DNA of 64,000 nt from an uncultured Victivallales bacterium (GTDB taxonomy: Bacteria; Verrucomicrobiota; Lentisphaeria; Victivallales; UBA1829): assembly GCA_944391115.1 (NCBI GenBank), contig CALXSJ010000004.1, forward strand, positions 165,957 through 229,956. Reading direction: 5' to 3'. The position numbers and the translations under genes are program-made. Positions within the stretch are counted from its first letter, which is position 1. Every line of letters begins with the position of its first letter. Below the pieces are notes generated by a model. The model was given only the letters and a program-made list of their open reading frames with translations, did not search any database and was not told the origin of the DNA. Shown here piece after piece: positions 8,311 to 17,190 of this stretch.

Positions 8311-9519
8311 ATGGCGCGAAAATTAAGAAATCAGGTCGTCAGGGCGGCGAAGGGCGCAGCAAAGGATGCCGCGCGCCATTCTCTCCGGCGTCTTTTCCGC
8401 GCCAGATTCGCCCTCCCGGCTGTTCTCCTCGTGTCTGCGGGGGCACTCGGATTCACCTTTGTGCCGGAAGAATCCGTGCCGCCTTTGCTGGAACCCCTCC
8501 ATAGCTGTCTTCTGCGGCAGCGGAACCATGCGGTCCGCTCGACGGGACTTCCCGTTTCGCTCTACGAGGACGCGGTGCGAATTGAAAATCCCTCCGGCAG
8601 TCCGGTCCAGCTTTACTTCGCTCCGTCTCCGCGGATCGCAGGCGCGCTTGCGGAATTCATCGGGACGGCGCTCTCCACGCTGGACGTCTGCATCTACGAC
8701 CTGGATCTGGAGAATGTCGCGGACGCGCTGATCGATGCGCAGAAACGCGGCGTCTCCGTCAAGGTCGTGACGGACAGCGACAACTACAAGCTGAACGCCG
8801 TGCGCCGTCTTCTGGAAGCCGGGATCGAGGTGATTCCGGACAACCGGAAAAGCATCATGCACAATAAGTTCGTCGTTGCGGACGCCATGCGCGTCTGGAC
8901 CGGCTCCTTCAACTTCACCGAAAACTGCGCGGGCAGGAACGACAACAACGCCATCGTCCTGGAGTCTCCGGAACTTGCCGCCGGATACATCGCAAAATTC
9001 GACGAATACCATGCTGGCAGGTTCAGCCGGGCGGCAAAGCTGCGCACGGAAAACCCGTCCGTCAAAGCCGGTTCCATTCCGGTGCGCTATGCGTTCTCGC
9101 CCTCGGACGGCGTGCGGAGAATTCTTCTGGAGGAGCTCTCCTCCGCGCGGAAAAGCGTCGATGTGATGGCATTCTCCTTCACCGACGGCACACTTGCGGA
9201 CAAGCTGGCGGAACTGGTCCGCAGAGGCGTTGCGGTGCGCTGTCTTTTCGACAACGGACAGGCGGGCAGCAAATACAGCAGAAAAGGAGCTCTCGCCAAG
9301 GCGGGAGTCCATGTCTGCTCCTCGCCGAACCGGACCGGCAAAATGCACCACAAGGTCATCATCATCGACAACACCACGGTCATCACGGGCAGCTACAACT
9401 ATTCGCGGAACGCCGAGGAGTTCAACGACGAGAACATCATCGTCCTGCGCTGTCCGGCGATCGCGCGCTATTACACAAAGGAATTCAAACGCTGCATCCG
9501 CGGCACCAAAGGCTACTGA
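8311..9519 (+). CDS. Membrane-anchored phospholipase D-family protein (two HKD motifs)
   Basis: A 402-residue protein with a basic N-terminus, one hydrophobic segment (about residues 33-50) and two PLD-like domains. The HKD motifs are MHNKFVVAD (near residue 184) and MHHKVIIID (near 346), each followed by TGSFNFT or TGSYNYS. This arrangement is typical of bacterial PLD-family nucleases and phosphodiesterases, which act as a pseudo-dimer. The N-terminal segment suggests that the catalytic part lies in the periplasm. The start at 8311 has GGAGGG directly upstream; an ATG at 8287 has no site and lies inside the opposing sirtuin promoter. The substrate (nucleic acid or phospholipid) is not evident. 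Confidence 0.85.
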   Translation: MARKLRNQVVRAAKGAAKDAARHSLRRLFRARFALPAVLLVSAGALGFTFVPEESVPPLLEPLHSCLLRQRNHAVRSTGLPVSLYEDAVRIENPSGSPVQLYFAPSPRIAGALAEFIGTALSTLDVCIYDLDLENVADALIDAQKRGVSVKVVTDSDNYKLNAVRRLLEAGIEVIPDNRKSIMHNKFVVADAMRVWTGSFNFTENCAGRNDNNAIVLESPELAAGYIAKFDEYHAGRFSRAAKLRTENPSVKAGSIPVRYAFSPSDGVRRILLEELSSARKSVDVMAFSFTDGTLADKLAELVRRGVAVRCLFDNGQAGSKYSRKGALAKAGVHVCSSPNRTGKMHHKVIIIDNTTVITGSYNYSRNAEEFNDENIIVLRCPAIARYYTKEFKRCIRGTKGY

Positions 9520-9568
9520 AACGGAGGAATCCTCTCCAACGTTCCGGAATCCGGAAAGCTTCCCCCGC

Positions 9569-10498
9569 TCATCCGAGATCGGCAAAAAGCCAGGTGGAAA
9601 GATAACGCTCTCCGGAATCCGGCATCAGGACCACGATCCGTCTGCGGGAATTCTCCGGACGTCCTGCGACGGTCAACGCGGCCCGCAGCGCGGCGCCGCC
9701 GGAGATTCCCGCAAGGATTCCCTCTTCGCGGGCAAGTCTGCGCGCAACATCCCCCGCCTCGTCCGCACCGACGGTCACGACCTCGTCAATGATTTTCGTG
9801 TTCAGGATTTCGGGAATGAAATTGGCGCCGATGCCCTGAATCCCATGGGGTCCCGCCTTGCCGCCGGAAAGAATCGGGGATTCACGCGGCTCGACCGCAA
9901 TGAGCTTCAGCGCCGGATTCTTCTCTTTCAGACGGGTTCCGATGCCGGTCAGCGTCCCGCCGGTCCCGACACCTGCGACGAAAATATCGACACGGCCTCC
10001 GGTGTCGCGCAGAATCTCCTCCGCGGTGACGCGGTAGTGATAAGCCGGATTGGCCGGATTGGTGAACTGGCCGGGAATGATCGAACCCGGATTGGCGTCA
10101 TGCAGCTCCTGCGCCTTGTCAATCGACCCCTGCATGCCTTTCGCTCCCTCGGTCAGCACGATTTCGGCTCCAAGCGCGGCCAGAAGCTTGCGCCGTTCGA
10201 CGCTCATGGTCTCCGGCATGGTCAGGATCAGCCTGTATCCCTTGACCGCCGCCGCCATGGCAAGCCCGATTCCGGTGTTGCCGCTGGTCGGCTCGATGAT
10301 GAGGGCGCCTTTTTTGAGACGGCCGGATTTCTCGGCGTCTTCGATCAGGGCCAGTCCGATGCGGTCCTTGACGCTTGACATCGGATTGAAGGATTCGAGC
10401 TTCAGCAGAATTTCCGCAGAAGAGGGATTCAGTTTGTTCACCCTCACCAGAGGCGTGTTCCCGATGAGTTCCAGAATATTGGCCGCGATTTTCGTCAT
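9569..10498 (-). CDS. cysK: Cysteine synthase A (O-acetylserine sulfhydrylase)
   Basis: A 309-residue PLP enzyme that makes L-cysteine from O-acetylserine and sulfide. The PLP lysine is K44 in SSVKDR, the phosphate/substrate loop is TSGNTG (71-76), and the C-terminus [11 protein letters not shown] is typical of CysK. The start at 10498 has AAGGAG at 9 bases; the longer frame to 10648 lacks a site. It converges with the PLD gene and diverges from the MATE gene. No cysE or sulfate genes are adjacent. Confidence 0.95.
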   Translation of the reverse strand: MTKIAANILELIGNTPLVRVNKLNPSSAEILLKLESFNPMSSVKDRIGLALIEDAEKSGRLKKGALIIEPTSGNTGIGLAMAAAVKGYRLILTMPETMSVERRKLLAALGAEIVLTEGAKGMQGSIDKAQELHDANPGSIIPGQFTNPANPAYHYRVTAEEILRDTGGRVDIFVAGVGTGGTLTGIGTRLKEKNPALKLIAVEPRESPILSGGKAGPHGIQGIGANFIPEILNTKIIDEVVTVGADEAGDVARRLAREEGILAGISGGAALRAALTVAGRPENSRRRIVVLMPDSGERYLSTWLFADLG

Positions 10499-10792
10499 GA
10501 TGCTTCTCCTTGCTGTTCCAGTCCGCTTTCCATGCAATTTAACAGCCCGGGCGTCAAATTCCACCCGGCAATACGGTTTTTCTCCGTTTTTTCCGCATTG
10601 GGGAACCCTGTGCGCGGGACCGGGAAGGAAGCTCGATTCAGGAAGCAAATAATTTAAAAATCAAATTTTCTCGCGTCTCCACTGGAAAAATGCCGAACCA
10701 GGATTATATTTTTCTCCCCTGATGCAGGTTTTCAAGGGGGAATCCCCGGAACGTCCTGAAACGGCGGTCCGTTTTTCCAGCAGAGAGAGATT

Positions 10793-12304
10793 ATGTTCAG
10801 CAAACTGTTTTTGTCCATCTTCCGCACATTTTTCGGTTATTTCAGCAAACGCCAGTTTTTCGAGCCGGGCGGGTATCAGGAAATCTGGCGCATCGCGTGG
10901 CCGCTCATCATTCTCAGCGCAAGCAACACGATCATGATGATTACCAACCGGGTCTTTCTTGCGTGGGACTCCAAGGACGAGGTCGCGGCGTCGATGCCGG
11001 CCTCCCAGATGTTCTTCACCCTGATGGCGTTCTTCCTCATCACAACCTCGTTCACGGCGACAATCGTCGCGCAGCATCACGGATCGGACAACCGCGTCGG
11101 ATGCATCCGCGCGGCCTGGAACGGGTTTTATTTCGGCGCGATCGTCGCCGCGGTTCTCGCCTATCTGCTTCCTCTCGGGGGGGCCTGGATCCTGACGCAC
11201 AACGGGCATCATCCGCAGATTGCGGCCTATGAGGCGGAGTACTTCATCGCCCTGTCTCCGTGCGCGGGACTGATCTGCATAGAAACCCCCTTTCTCTCGT
11301 TTTTCACAGGACGCGGGAAAACCCGGATCGTGGCGGCCATCAAAATCATCGGCTGCCTGATCTCCATCCCGCTGAACTATGTTTTCGTCTTCGGCAAGTT
11401 CGGGCTGCCGCCGCTGGGAATCCTCGGCGCCGGTTTCGCAAGCTCCATTGCAAGTCTCTGCTCCCTCGGCATTTCCGCATCCTGCTTCCTCCTTGTCGAC
11501 CAGAAGGAATACGAGACACGGAAACATAAGCGTCTCCATATGGAATACCTCCGGAAACTGCTCTGCTTCGGCACGCCCGCCGGCTTTCAGACCTTTCTGC
11601 GGAATGCCGCCTTCGCCTGTGTCATCATCATGATCGGACGTCTCGGGACCGAACCGCTTGCGGCAACCAGCATCGCGCTTTCGATCAACATGATCGGCAA
11701 CATGCCGATGATCGGCCTGATGGACGCCACCAGCATCATCACGGGACAGTACATCGGCAAGCGCCGTCTGCTCGTCGCTGACAGGATCGCGGGACGTTCC
11801 ATCCGGATCCTCTTCGTCTGGATGCTTTCCATTTCCGTCATCTACCTCTTTTTCCCGCAGCTGCTGATCCGGATTTTCGACTCGCAGAACCAGGGAACAA
11901 CCCACATGAACAACGAGCTTGTCACCGAATACATCATCTCCATCCTGCGCCTTGCTGTGATCTTCAACCTGCTCGATGCGACGCGTTTCATCACGATGGG
12001 CAGTCTGCGCGGCGCGGGCGACACCTTCGTTCCGCTGCTGATCGGACTCGGAACCTCCTGGCTGATCCAGATCCCCGGCACAGTCTATCTCGTCTACTTC
12101 GCGCACGCTTCGGTGGGAACGGTCTGGCTTTTCATCACATTCTACATTGCGTCGGACGCGTTTTTCATGCTCTGGCGCAGGAAAAGCGGCGCATGGAAAC
12201 ATATCAGTGTCATCGATCTGCCGCCCGCAACGGATGAAAACTCCTCCGGCGACCGGCTTGCGCAGCTGAACAGCGGGAGGACTGAAACTCCCGCACGGCC
12301 ATAA
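10793..12304 (+). CDS. MATE-family multidrug/toxin efflux transporter
   Basis: A 503-residue inner-membrane protein with about 12 hydrophobic segments. The conserved early segment (EIWRIAWPLIILSASNTIMM) and repeated half-domain motifs such as PLNYVFVFGKFGLPPLGILGA are typical of MATE (NorM/DinF-like) cation antiporters. The protein is longer than usual because of a roughly 40-residue hydrophilic C-terminal tail. Codons for part of this tail (12243-12285) match a non-coding stretch at 40388-40430 at 38 of 43 bases. The ribosome site is only moderate (AGAGAGA). The 583-codon opposite-strand reading over this gene is a shadow. Confidence 0.9.
   Translation: MFSKLFLSIFRTFFGYFSKRQFFEPGGYQEIWRIAWPLIILSASNTIMMITNRVFLAWDSKDEVAASMPASQMFFTLMAFFLITTSFTATIVAQHHGSDNRVGCIRAAWNGFYFGAIVAAVLAYLLPLGGAWILTHNGHHPQIAAYEAEYFIALSPCAGLICIETPFLSFFTGRGKTRIVAAIKIIGCLISIPLNYVFVFGKFGLPPLGILGAGFASSIASLCSLGISASCFLLVDQKEYETRKHKRLHMEYLRKLLCFGTPAGFQTFLRNAAFACVIIMIGRLGTEPLAATSIALSINMIGNMPMIGLMDATSIITGQYIGKRRLLVADRIAGRSIRILFVWMLSISVIYLFFPQLLIRIFDSQNQGTTHMNNELVTEYIISILRLAVIFNLLDATRFITMGSLRGAGDTFVPLLIGLGTSWLIQIPGTVYLVYFAHASVGTVWLFITFYIASDAFFMLWRRKSGAWKHISVIDLPPATDENSSGDRLAQLNSGRTETPARP
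12243..12285 (+). repeat. Dispersed 43-bp repeat, copy A (inside MATE C-terminal tail)
   Basis: Thirty-eight of 43 bases match 40388-40430, including an unbroken 13-base core GCTTGCGCAGCTG. Here it encodes part of the MATE tail (SGDRLAQLNSGRTE). In the other copy the same frame reads SGGQLAQLDRGRTE but lies outside any recognised gene. Confidence 0.6.
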
Positions 12305-12323
12305 AACCGCTCGTGCATTTTTC
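12293..12323 (+). terminator. Weak terminator candidate after MATE gene
   Basis: GCACG pairs with CGTGC and is followed by ATTTTTC. The stem is short and the left arm overlaps the last codons of the gene, so support is modest. Confidence 0.35.
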
Positions 12324-12492
12324 GCGGGGTCAAGGGCTTCCCGGACCCTGCCGTGATCCGGCGGCGAAACGCCGGTCGTGCGCGGCACGAAATCTCCGCC
12401 CGGAGCGGTCATGTCTGCTCAATAAGGAGCTGCCGCTGAAGCCGGCATAAGCACGAAAAACAGGAAAAATCCCGATTTCTCAAAAAAAAAGG

Positions 12493-12520
12493 TTGCAAAA
12501 AACAAAAGACAGGCTATAGT
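12493..12520 (+). promoter_or_regulatory. Sigma-70-type promoter of rpmA
   Basis: TTGCAA and TATAGT are separated by 16 bp. The -10 hexamer ends 55 bases before the rpmA start codon. Confidence 0.65.
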
Positions 12521-12575
12521 ATCTGCCTATGTTTGCATGTAATCTGAAAATGCTATTATTCCAAGGAGACATATC

Positions 12576-12842
12576 ATGGCACATAAAAAAGGTCAGTCCA
12601 GCAGCAGAAACGGGCGCGACAGCCAGCCGAAGATGCTCGGCGTCAAGGCGTTCGGCGGCGAGTTCGTCACCACCGGCAGCATCATCATCCGCCAGCGCGG
12701 AACCAAATACCATCCCGGAAAAAATGTCGGATGCGGCAGAGACTATACGCTTTTCGCACTCGCCGACGGGACAGTGAAGTTCTCCAAGGCCAGACGCACG
12801 ATCGACGTCATTCCCGCCCCCGCGGCGGAAGCGGCCAACTGA
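12576..12842 (+). CDS. rpmA: Ribosomal protein bL27
   Basis: An 88-residue basic protein starting [16 protein letters not shown], the standard unprocessed bL27 N-terminus that reaches the peptidyl-transferase centre. [21 protein letters not shown] is the conserved core. A clear ribosome site (AAGGAG) precedes it. The usual partner rplU (bL21) is not upstream, where a promoter and a non-coding gap lie instead. obgE follows after a terminator. Confidence 0.97.
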   Translation: MAHKKGQSSSRNGRDSQPKMLGVKAFGGEFVTTGSIIIRQRGTKYHPGKNVGCGRDYTLFALADGTVKFSKARRTIDVIPAPAAEAAN

Positions 12843-12863
12843 TTCTTCCAGCGTCCATTCCAG

Positions 12864-12895
12864 GCCCGGACCTTTTGAATCCGGGCTTTTTTTTT
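12864..12895 (+). terminator. Rho-independent terminator between rpmA and obgE
   Basis: GCCCGGA pairs with TCCGGGC across a 9-base loop, followed by nine T residues. It would end most rpmA transcripts and leave reduced read-through into obgE, whose start is 39 bases on. Confidence 0.9.
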
Positions 12896-12933
12896 GGATA
12901 TCCAGACACAACCCTCATCCCGGAGTATTATTC

Positions 12934-13962
12934 ATGTTCGTAGACAAAGCCCAGATCACCGTCAAGGCGGGAAACGGCGGAAACGGATGCTGCAGCTTCC
13001 GTCGCGAAGCCTTTATCCCGAAGGGCGGGCCGAACGGAGGCGACGGAGGAAACGGCGGCAATGTCGTGTTCGTCGCTGCGCCGGGAGAACAGACCCTGCA
13101 GGATTTCCTCTACACGCGCCGCTTTGCAGCTGAAAACGGCATTCCCGGAAAAAGCAAGGACATGCATGGAAGACGCGGGAAGGATCTGAAAATCAAGGTG
13201 CCCCCCGGAACCATTGTCCGGAATGCCGAAACGGGAGAGGTGCTTGCGGACATCGACGCTCCCGACAAGGAAGTCGTCGTGGCATACGGCGGAAAGGGCG
13301 GACGCGGCAACACCCGGTTTGCCACGAGCGTCAACCGCGCGCCGCGCGAACATGAGCCCGGAGAAAAGACCGAACCGATTCCCGTGGAACTGGAGTTGAA
13401 GATGATCGCGGACGCGGGTCTGGTCGGATTCCCGAACGCGGGGAAATCGACTCTGCTGTCGGCGATCTCCAACGCGAAGCCGAAAATCGCGCCTTATCCC
13501 TTCACCACGCGCCATCCCGTGGTCGGAGTAGTGGAATATCCCGATTTCAGGACGCTTCTCATGGCCGACGTGCCGGGCCTGCTCGACGGCGCCCACCGCA
13601 ACGTCGGACTCGGGCACTCCTTTCTCCGCCACATCGAACGCACGAAAATCCTGATCTACGTGCTTGACATGGCGGGCGTCGACGGGCGCAATCCCTGCGA
13701 CGACCTCAAAACGCTCAAAAAAGAGCTTGACCTCTACATGAAGGATCTCAGCAGACGCGCGTCTTTGATCGTCGCCAACAAAATGGACCTTCCCGAAAGC
13801 GCGGAAAATCTGAAACTGCTCCGGAAAAAAGTCCGCGGCATCCCGATTGTCCCGATCAGCGCCGCAACGGACCGTTCCTTCGATACGGTCAGGAACGCCA
13901 TCCGCGCCGCGCTGGAAAAAAGAATCGCGGACGAAAGCCGCCCCGGCGGACTGAAAAACTGA
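12934..13962 (+). CDS. obgE: GTPase ObgE/CgtA
   Basis: A 342-residue ribosome-associated GTPase. The Gly-rich Obg fold spans residues 1-158 (VKAGNGGNGCCSFRRE; GGDGGNGG). The G domain carries GFPNAGKST (G1), a DVPGL G3 motif and NKMDLP (G4). It acts in 50S maturation and stress signalling. The protein lacks a long C-terminal OCT extension, ending soon after the G domain. Its place next to rpmA is the widely conserved arrangement. Confidence 0.96.
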   Translation: MFVDKAQITVKAGNGGNGCCSFRREAFIPKGGPNGGDGGNGGNVVFVAAPGEQTLQDFLYTRRFAAENGIPGKSKDMHGRRGKDLKIKVPPGTIVRNAETGEVLADIDAPDKEVVVAYGGKGGRGNTRFATSVNRAPREHEPGEKTEPIPVELELKMIADAGLVGFPNAGKSTLLSAISNAKPKIAPYPFTTRHPVVGVVEYPDFRTLLMADVPGLLDGAHRNVGLGHSFLRHIERTKILIYVLDMAGVDGRNPCDDLKTLKKELDLYMKDLSRRASLIVANKMDLPESAENLKLLRKKVRGIPIVPISAATDRSFDTVRNAIRAALEKRIADESRPGGLKN

Positions 13963-14081
13963 AGCCGAAATCCGCTCCCGTTTGCCTCAACCCCGATTTT
14001 CCGGGGAAATCCTCCTTTTTCCATGGCATATTTTCCTTTTTATGGTATATTATGTGCTTTATTTAAAAAACAGGAGCCGAA

Positions 14082-14837
14082 ATGGACTTTTTCTTTCAGG
14101 GATTCTCAACGCTTCAGGTTGCCGTGCTGTGCGTTTCCGCCGTCATCATCGGAATCAATAAAACAGGAATGCCGGGACTCGGGCTGCTCCCGGTCGTGAT
14201 GCTGGCAAACACATTCGAACCGGGACTGTCCACCGGGCTTCAGCTGATGATGATCGCCATGGCGGACATTCCGGCGATCATCTGCTACCGGAAAACAGTC
14301 AACTGGAATATCATTCTCCGCCTCCTGCCGGCCGCCCTCGCCGGAATCGGTATCGGCGTGCTTGTGCTTTACTTCGCGTCAAACGTGAACCTGAACATTC
14401 TGATCGGCATCATCGTCCTCGGCCTCTGCATTTTCACGACGCTCAAGGATTTCATCTGGCGCGACGCAACAAAAGTCCCGACCCACTGGACCTTCTCCGC
14501 CTTCTTCGGTCTCCTCGCGGGATTCACAACCCTGGTGGCCAACGCCGCGGGTCCGATCATGGCAATCTATCTGATCTCCATGCGGTTCGACAAGAAAACC
14601 GAATACATGGGAACCGCCGCATGGTATTTCTTTCTCCTGAACTGGCTCAAACTGCCGATCTTTTACGCGCAGGGGCGCATTACGCCGGAATCCTTCCGCG
14701 CGGATCTCGCCATGATTCCGCTGCTTCTCGCCGGAGCCGCGCTGGGAATCTGGGTGCTGAAAAAACTCCCGCAGCGCCTTTTTGAGAAAATCGTGCTGTT
14801 CCTTTCCGCGGCGGCGGCGCTCAAGCTTTTCTTCTGA
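14082..14837 (+). CDS. TauE/SafE-family membrane permease (copy 1)
   Basis: A 251-residue protein with about 8 hydrophobic segments. GINKTGMPGLGLL near the N-terminus and GLLAGFTTLVANAAGPIMAIYL in the second half are the paired TauE/SafE motifs. The family exports or imports sulfite, sulfoacetate and other organic anions; the substrate here is unknown. CAGGAG precedes the start. It stands alone, about 120 bases after obgE and about 190 bases before fmdB. Confidence 0.88.
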   Translation: MDFFFQGFSTLQVAVLCVSAVIIGINKTGMPGLGLLPVVMLANTFEPGLSTGLQLMMIAMADIPAIICYRKTVNWNIILRLLPAALAGIGIGVLVLYFASNVNLNILIGIIVLGLCIFTTLKDFIWRDATKVPTHWTFSAFFGLLAGFTTLVANAAGPIMAIYLISMRFDKKTEYMGTAAWYFFLLNWLKLPIFYAQGRITPESFRADLAMIPLLLAGAALGIWVLKKLPQRLFEKIVLFLSAAAALKLFF

Positions 14838-14953
14838 CTGTGCCACCCCGGAGGCAAGCTGTGTCACAATGTCTCAGAAAATGAAATTTTCATCCAGGAA
14901 GGATTTAATATATCAGAATGGGAATCAAGATGTTGCACAACATTGGCAATTTC

Positions 14954-15001
14954 TGGCACAAAGAATGCTTGATATTCCGGTTATTACAGAAAAAATATAA
15001 T
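14954..15001 (+). promoter_or_regulatory. Candidate promoter region of fmdB-htpG-dnaJ (sigma-54-like element plus TATAAT)
   Basis: TGGCAC...TGCT at 14954-14969 has the diagnostic GG-N10-GC spacing of sigma-54 promoters. A TATAAT lies at 14996-15001 but its -35 region is weak. No CIRCE element (TTAGCACTC inverted repeat) is seen. Which element is used cannot be decided from sequence. Confidence 0.35.
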
Positions 15002-15030
15002 TTTGAGATAAAAAACAAAGGAGTTGGAAA

Positions 15031-15237
15031 ATGCCTACTTATGAGTATGTGTGCGAAGCATGCGGACATGATTTCGATGTCTTTCAGCGCATGACCGATG
15101 AAAAGCTCAAACAGTGCCCGAAATGCAAGGCAATGAAGCTCAAACGGAAAATCGGCGGCGGCGCCGGAATCATTTTCCACGGCAAGGGTTTTTACTGCAC
15201 CGATTTCAAGAACACGTCCCCCGCCCCCTCGAAATAA
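15031..15237 (+). CDS. FmdB-family zinc-ribbon protein
   Basis: A 68-residue protein. MPTYEYVCEACGHDFDVFQ and CPKCK supply the four cysteines of the FmdB (CxxC_CxxC_SSSS) zinc ribbon, thought to be regulatory. The C-terminus ends in the GKGFYCTDF block common to the family. AAAGGAG precedes it. It is 36 bases upstream of htpG, so it is probably the first gene of the chaperone operon. Confidence 0.9.
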   Translation: MPTYEYVCEACGHDFDVFQRMTDEKLKQCPKCKAMKLKRKIGGGAGIIFHGKGFYCTDFKNTSPAPSK

Positions 15238-15273
15238 TCCGTTTTTCCCCGCCAGAGAAGGAGGTCCCCCCTT

Positions 15274-17190
15274 ATGGAAAACAGCATGCAGTTCAAAGCC
15301 GAAGTGCAGCAGCTTCTTCAGCTCATGATCCACTCGGTTTATTCCAACAAGGATATCTTTGTACGCGAACTGGTCGCCAATGCCGCGGATGCGATCGACA
15401 AGGCGCGCTTTGAATCTCTCAGCAAGCCGGAATTCGCCCAGGAATGGGAAATTCGGATCGAAGCCGATGAGAAGGAAAACACCCTTACGATTTCCGACAA
15501 CGGCATCGGCATGAATCACGACGAGCTGGTGTCCGACATCGGGACGATCGCCCGCTCCGGCACCAAGGCGTTCATCGAAGCGATGAAAAACGCCAAGGAT
15601 GCCGAAGGGAATGCTTCCGCCGCAGGGCCGGAACTGATCGGGCAGTTCGGCGTCGGCTTCTACTCCTCGTTCATGGTCGCGGACCGCGTGGACATCCTGA
15701 CGCGCAAGGCAGGTTCGGACAAAGCCTGGAAATGGTCCTCCGACGGGCGCGAAGCATTTACCATTGAAGAGGCGCAGCGCGACGGTCAGGGCACCATGAT
15801 CATCCTGCATATGAAAGAGGATGCGAAGAACTATCTCGACTACTGGAAGATCTCCTCGATCATCAAGAAATATTCCGACTTCATCGAATATCCGATCCGG
15901 ATGCGTCATACCGTCAGGAAGGACGACAAGGAAACCGTGGAAGACTCCACGCTCAATTCCATGAAGGCCATCTGGCTGCGCCCGGAATCCGAGGTGACGC
16001 CCGAAGAGTTCAACAGTTTCTATACGCACCTTTCCGGACAGATCGGCGAGCCGCTCAAGCGCATCTCCTACAGCGCGGAAGGGACCTCCGAATTCAAGGC
16101 GCTGCTCTTCCTCCCGGCGCGCGCGCCGTTCGATTTCCAGTTCGGCGAACGCAGAACCAACGGTCTGCACCTTTACGTGAGACGCGTCTTCATCACGGAC
16201 AACTGCCCGGGACTCCTGCCGGATTACCTCCGCTTTGTCTCCGGCGTCGTGGACTCCAGCGACCTGCCGCTGAACATCTCGCGCGAAATGCTCCAGGACA
16301 ACCCGCAGATTCTCAAGATCAATAAAAATCTTGCCAAACGCATCATCTCCGAGCTCACGAAAATGCTGGAGAACGACCGCGAAAAATACGAGCAGTTCTA
16401 CAAGGAGTTCGGCCGCCTCATCAAGGAAGGCGTCCACATGGACTTCGCCAACCGCGAAAAACTCCAGAACCTGCTCCTGTTCGAGACCATGAACGGGCCG
16501 AAGGGCAAACTCGTGACGCTGAAGGAATACCGTGACGCGATGCCCGCTCTCCAGCAGGAGATCTACTACATCACCGGCGACAGCCGCGAAACGCTGGAAT
16601 CCTCGCCGCATCTGGAAATTCTCCGCAAGGAGAACTACGACGTTCTCTTCATGACCGATCCCATCGACGAATGGGTGATCTCCGAAATCGGCACCTACGA
16701 CGGGAAGAAACTCAAATCCGTCAACAAGGGCGACGTCAAGTTCGATGAATCCATCCAGAAGGAGCTTGAGGAGAAAACGAAAAAGGCCGCCGACGAAAAC
16801 AAGCCGCTGGTGGAACTGATTAAAAAGGCGCTCGGAACCAAGGTCAAGGACGTGCGCTTCTCCTCGCGCCTGACGGAAAGCGCCTGCTGCCTCGTCAGCG
16901 ATGAATACGATCCGAGCGCATACATGCAGCGCGTGCTGAAGGCGATGGACAGAAACGCGCCGAACGTTCCCCGGATTCTGGAACTGAATCCGGATCATCC
17001 GCTGGTGGTCGCCATGAAGAAACTCCATGAAAAGGCGCCGGACAACGCACGGCTTTCCGAGTTCTCCGAAATGCTTTACGACCAGGCGCTTCTCGCAGAA
17101 GGCAGTCCGATCCCCGATCCGCTTCTCTTCACGAAACGCACCGCCGCGCTGATGACGCTCGGAGTGGAAAAAGAAGCGAGTGCCGACTGA
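15274..17190 (+). CDS. htpG: Molecular chaperone HtpG (Hsp90)
   Basis: A 638-residue Hsp90 of normal bacterial length. The GHKL ATPase motifs are SDNGIGM, GTIARSGTKAF and GQFGVGFYSSFMVAD. The middle domain (RRVFITDNCPGLLPDYLRF, DLPLNISREMLQ) and the C-terminal dimerisation domain are intact. AAGGAGG precedes the start. It acts in the cytoplasm on client proteins with the DnaK/DnaJ system. The dnaJ start overlaps its stop by one base. Confidence 0.97.
   Translation: MENSMQFKAEVQQLLQLMIHSVYSNKDIFVRELVANAADAIDKARFESLSKPEFAQEWEIRIEADEKENTLTISDNGIGMNHDELVSDIGTIARSGTKAFIEAMKNAKDAEGNASAAGPELIGQFGVGFYSSFMVADRVDILTRKAGSDKAWKWSSDGREAFTIEEAQRDGQGTMIILHMKEDAKNYLDYWKISSIIKKYSDFIEYPIRMRHTVRKDDKETVEDSTLNSMKAIWLRPESEVTPEEFNSFYTHLSGQIGEPLKRISYSAEGTSEFKALLFLPARAPFDFQFGERRTNGLHLYVRRVFITDNCPGLLPDYLRFVSGVVDSSDLPLNISREMLQDNPQILKINKNLAKRIISELTKMLENDREKYEQFYKEFGRLIKEGVHMDFANREKLQNLLLFETMNGPKGKLVTLKEYRDAMPALQQEIYYITGDSRETLESSPHLEILRKENYDVLFMTDPIDEWVISEIGTYDGKKLKSVNKGDVKFDESIQKELEEKTKKAADENKPLVELIKKALGTKVKDVRFSSRLTESACCLVSDEYDPSAYMQRVLKAMDRNAPNVPRILELNPDHPLVVAMKKLHEKAPDNARLSEFSEMLYDQALLAEGSPIPDPLLFTKRTAALMTLGVEKEASAD

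Noticed and set aside
9541-9555. TTCCGG/CCGGAA hairpin between the PLD gene and cysK
   Set aside because: The stem is short and no T-tract follows, so I do not call a terminator.
10661-12412. 583-codon open frame on the minus strand over the MATE gene
   Set aside because: It is antisense to a clear transporter and rich in Asp/Glu/Arg, as GC-rich codon bias produces. No ribosome site or recognisable domain.
14905-17028. 707-codon minus frame over htpG
   Set aside because: It mirrors the htpG frame and has no family match. htpG itself is unambiguous.
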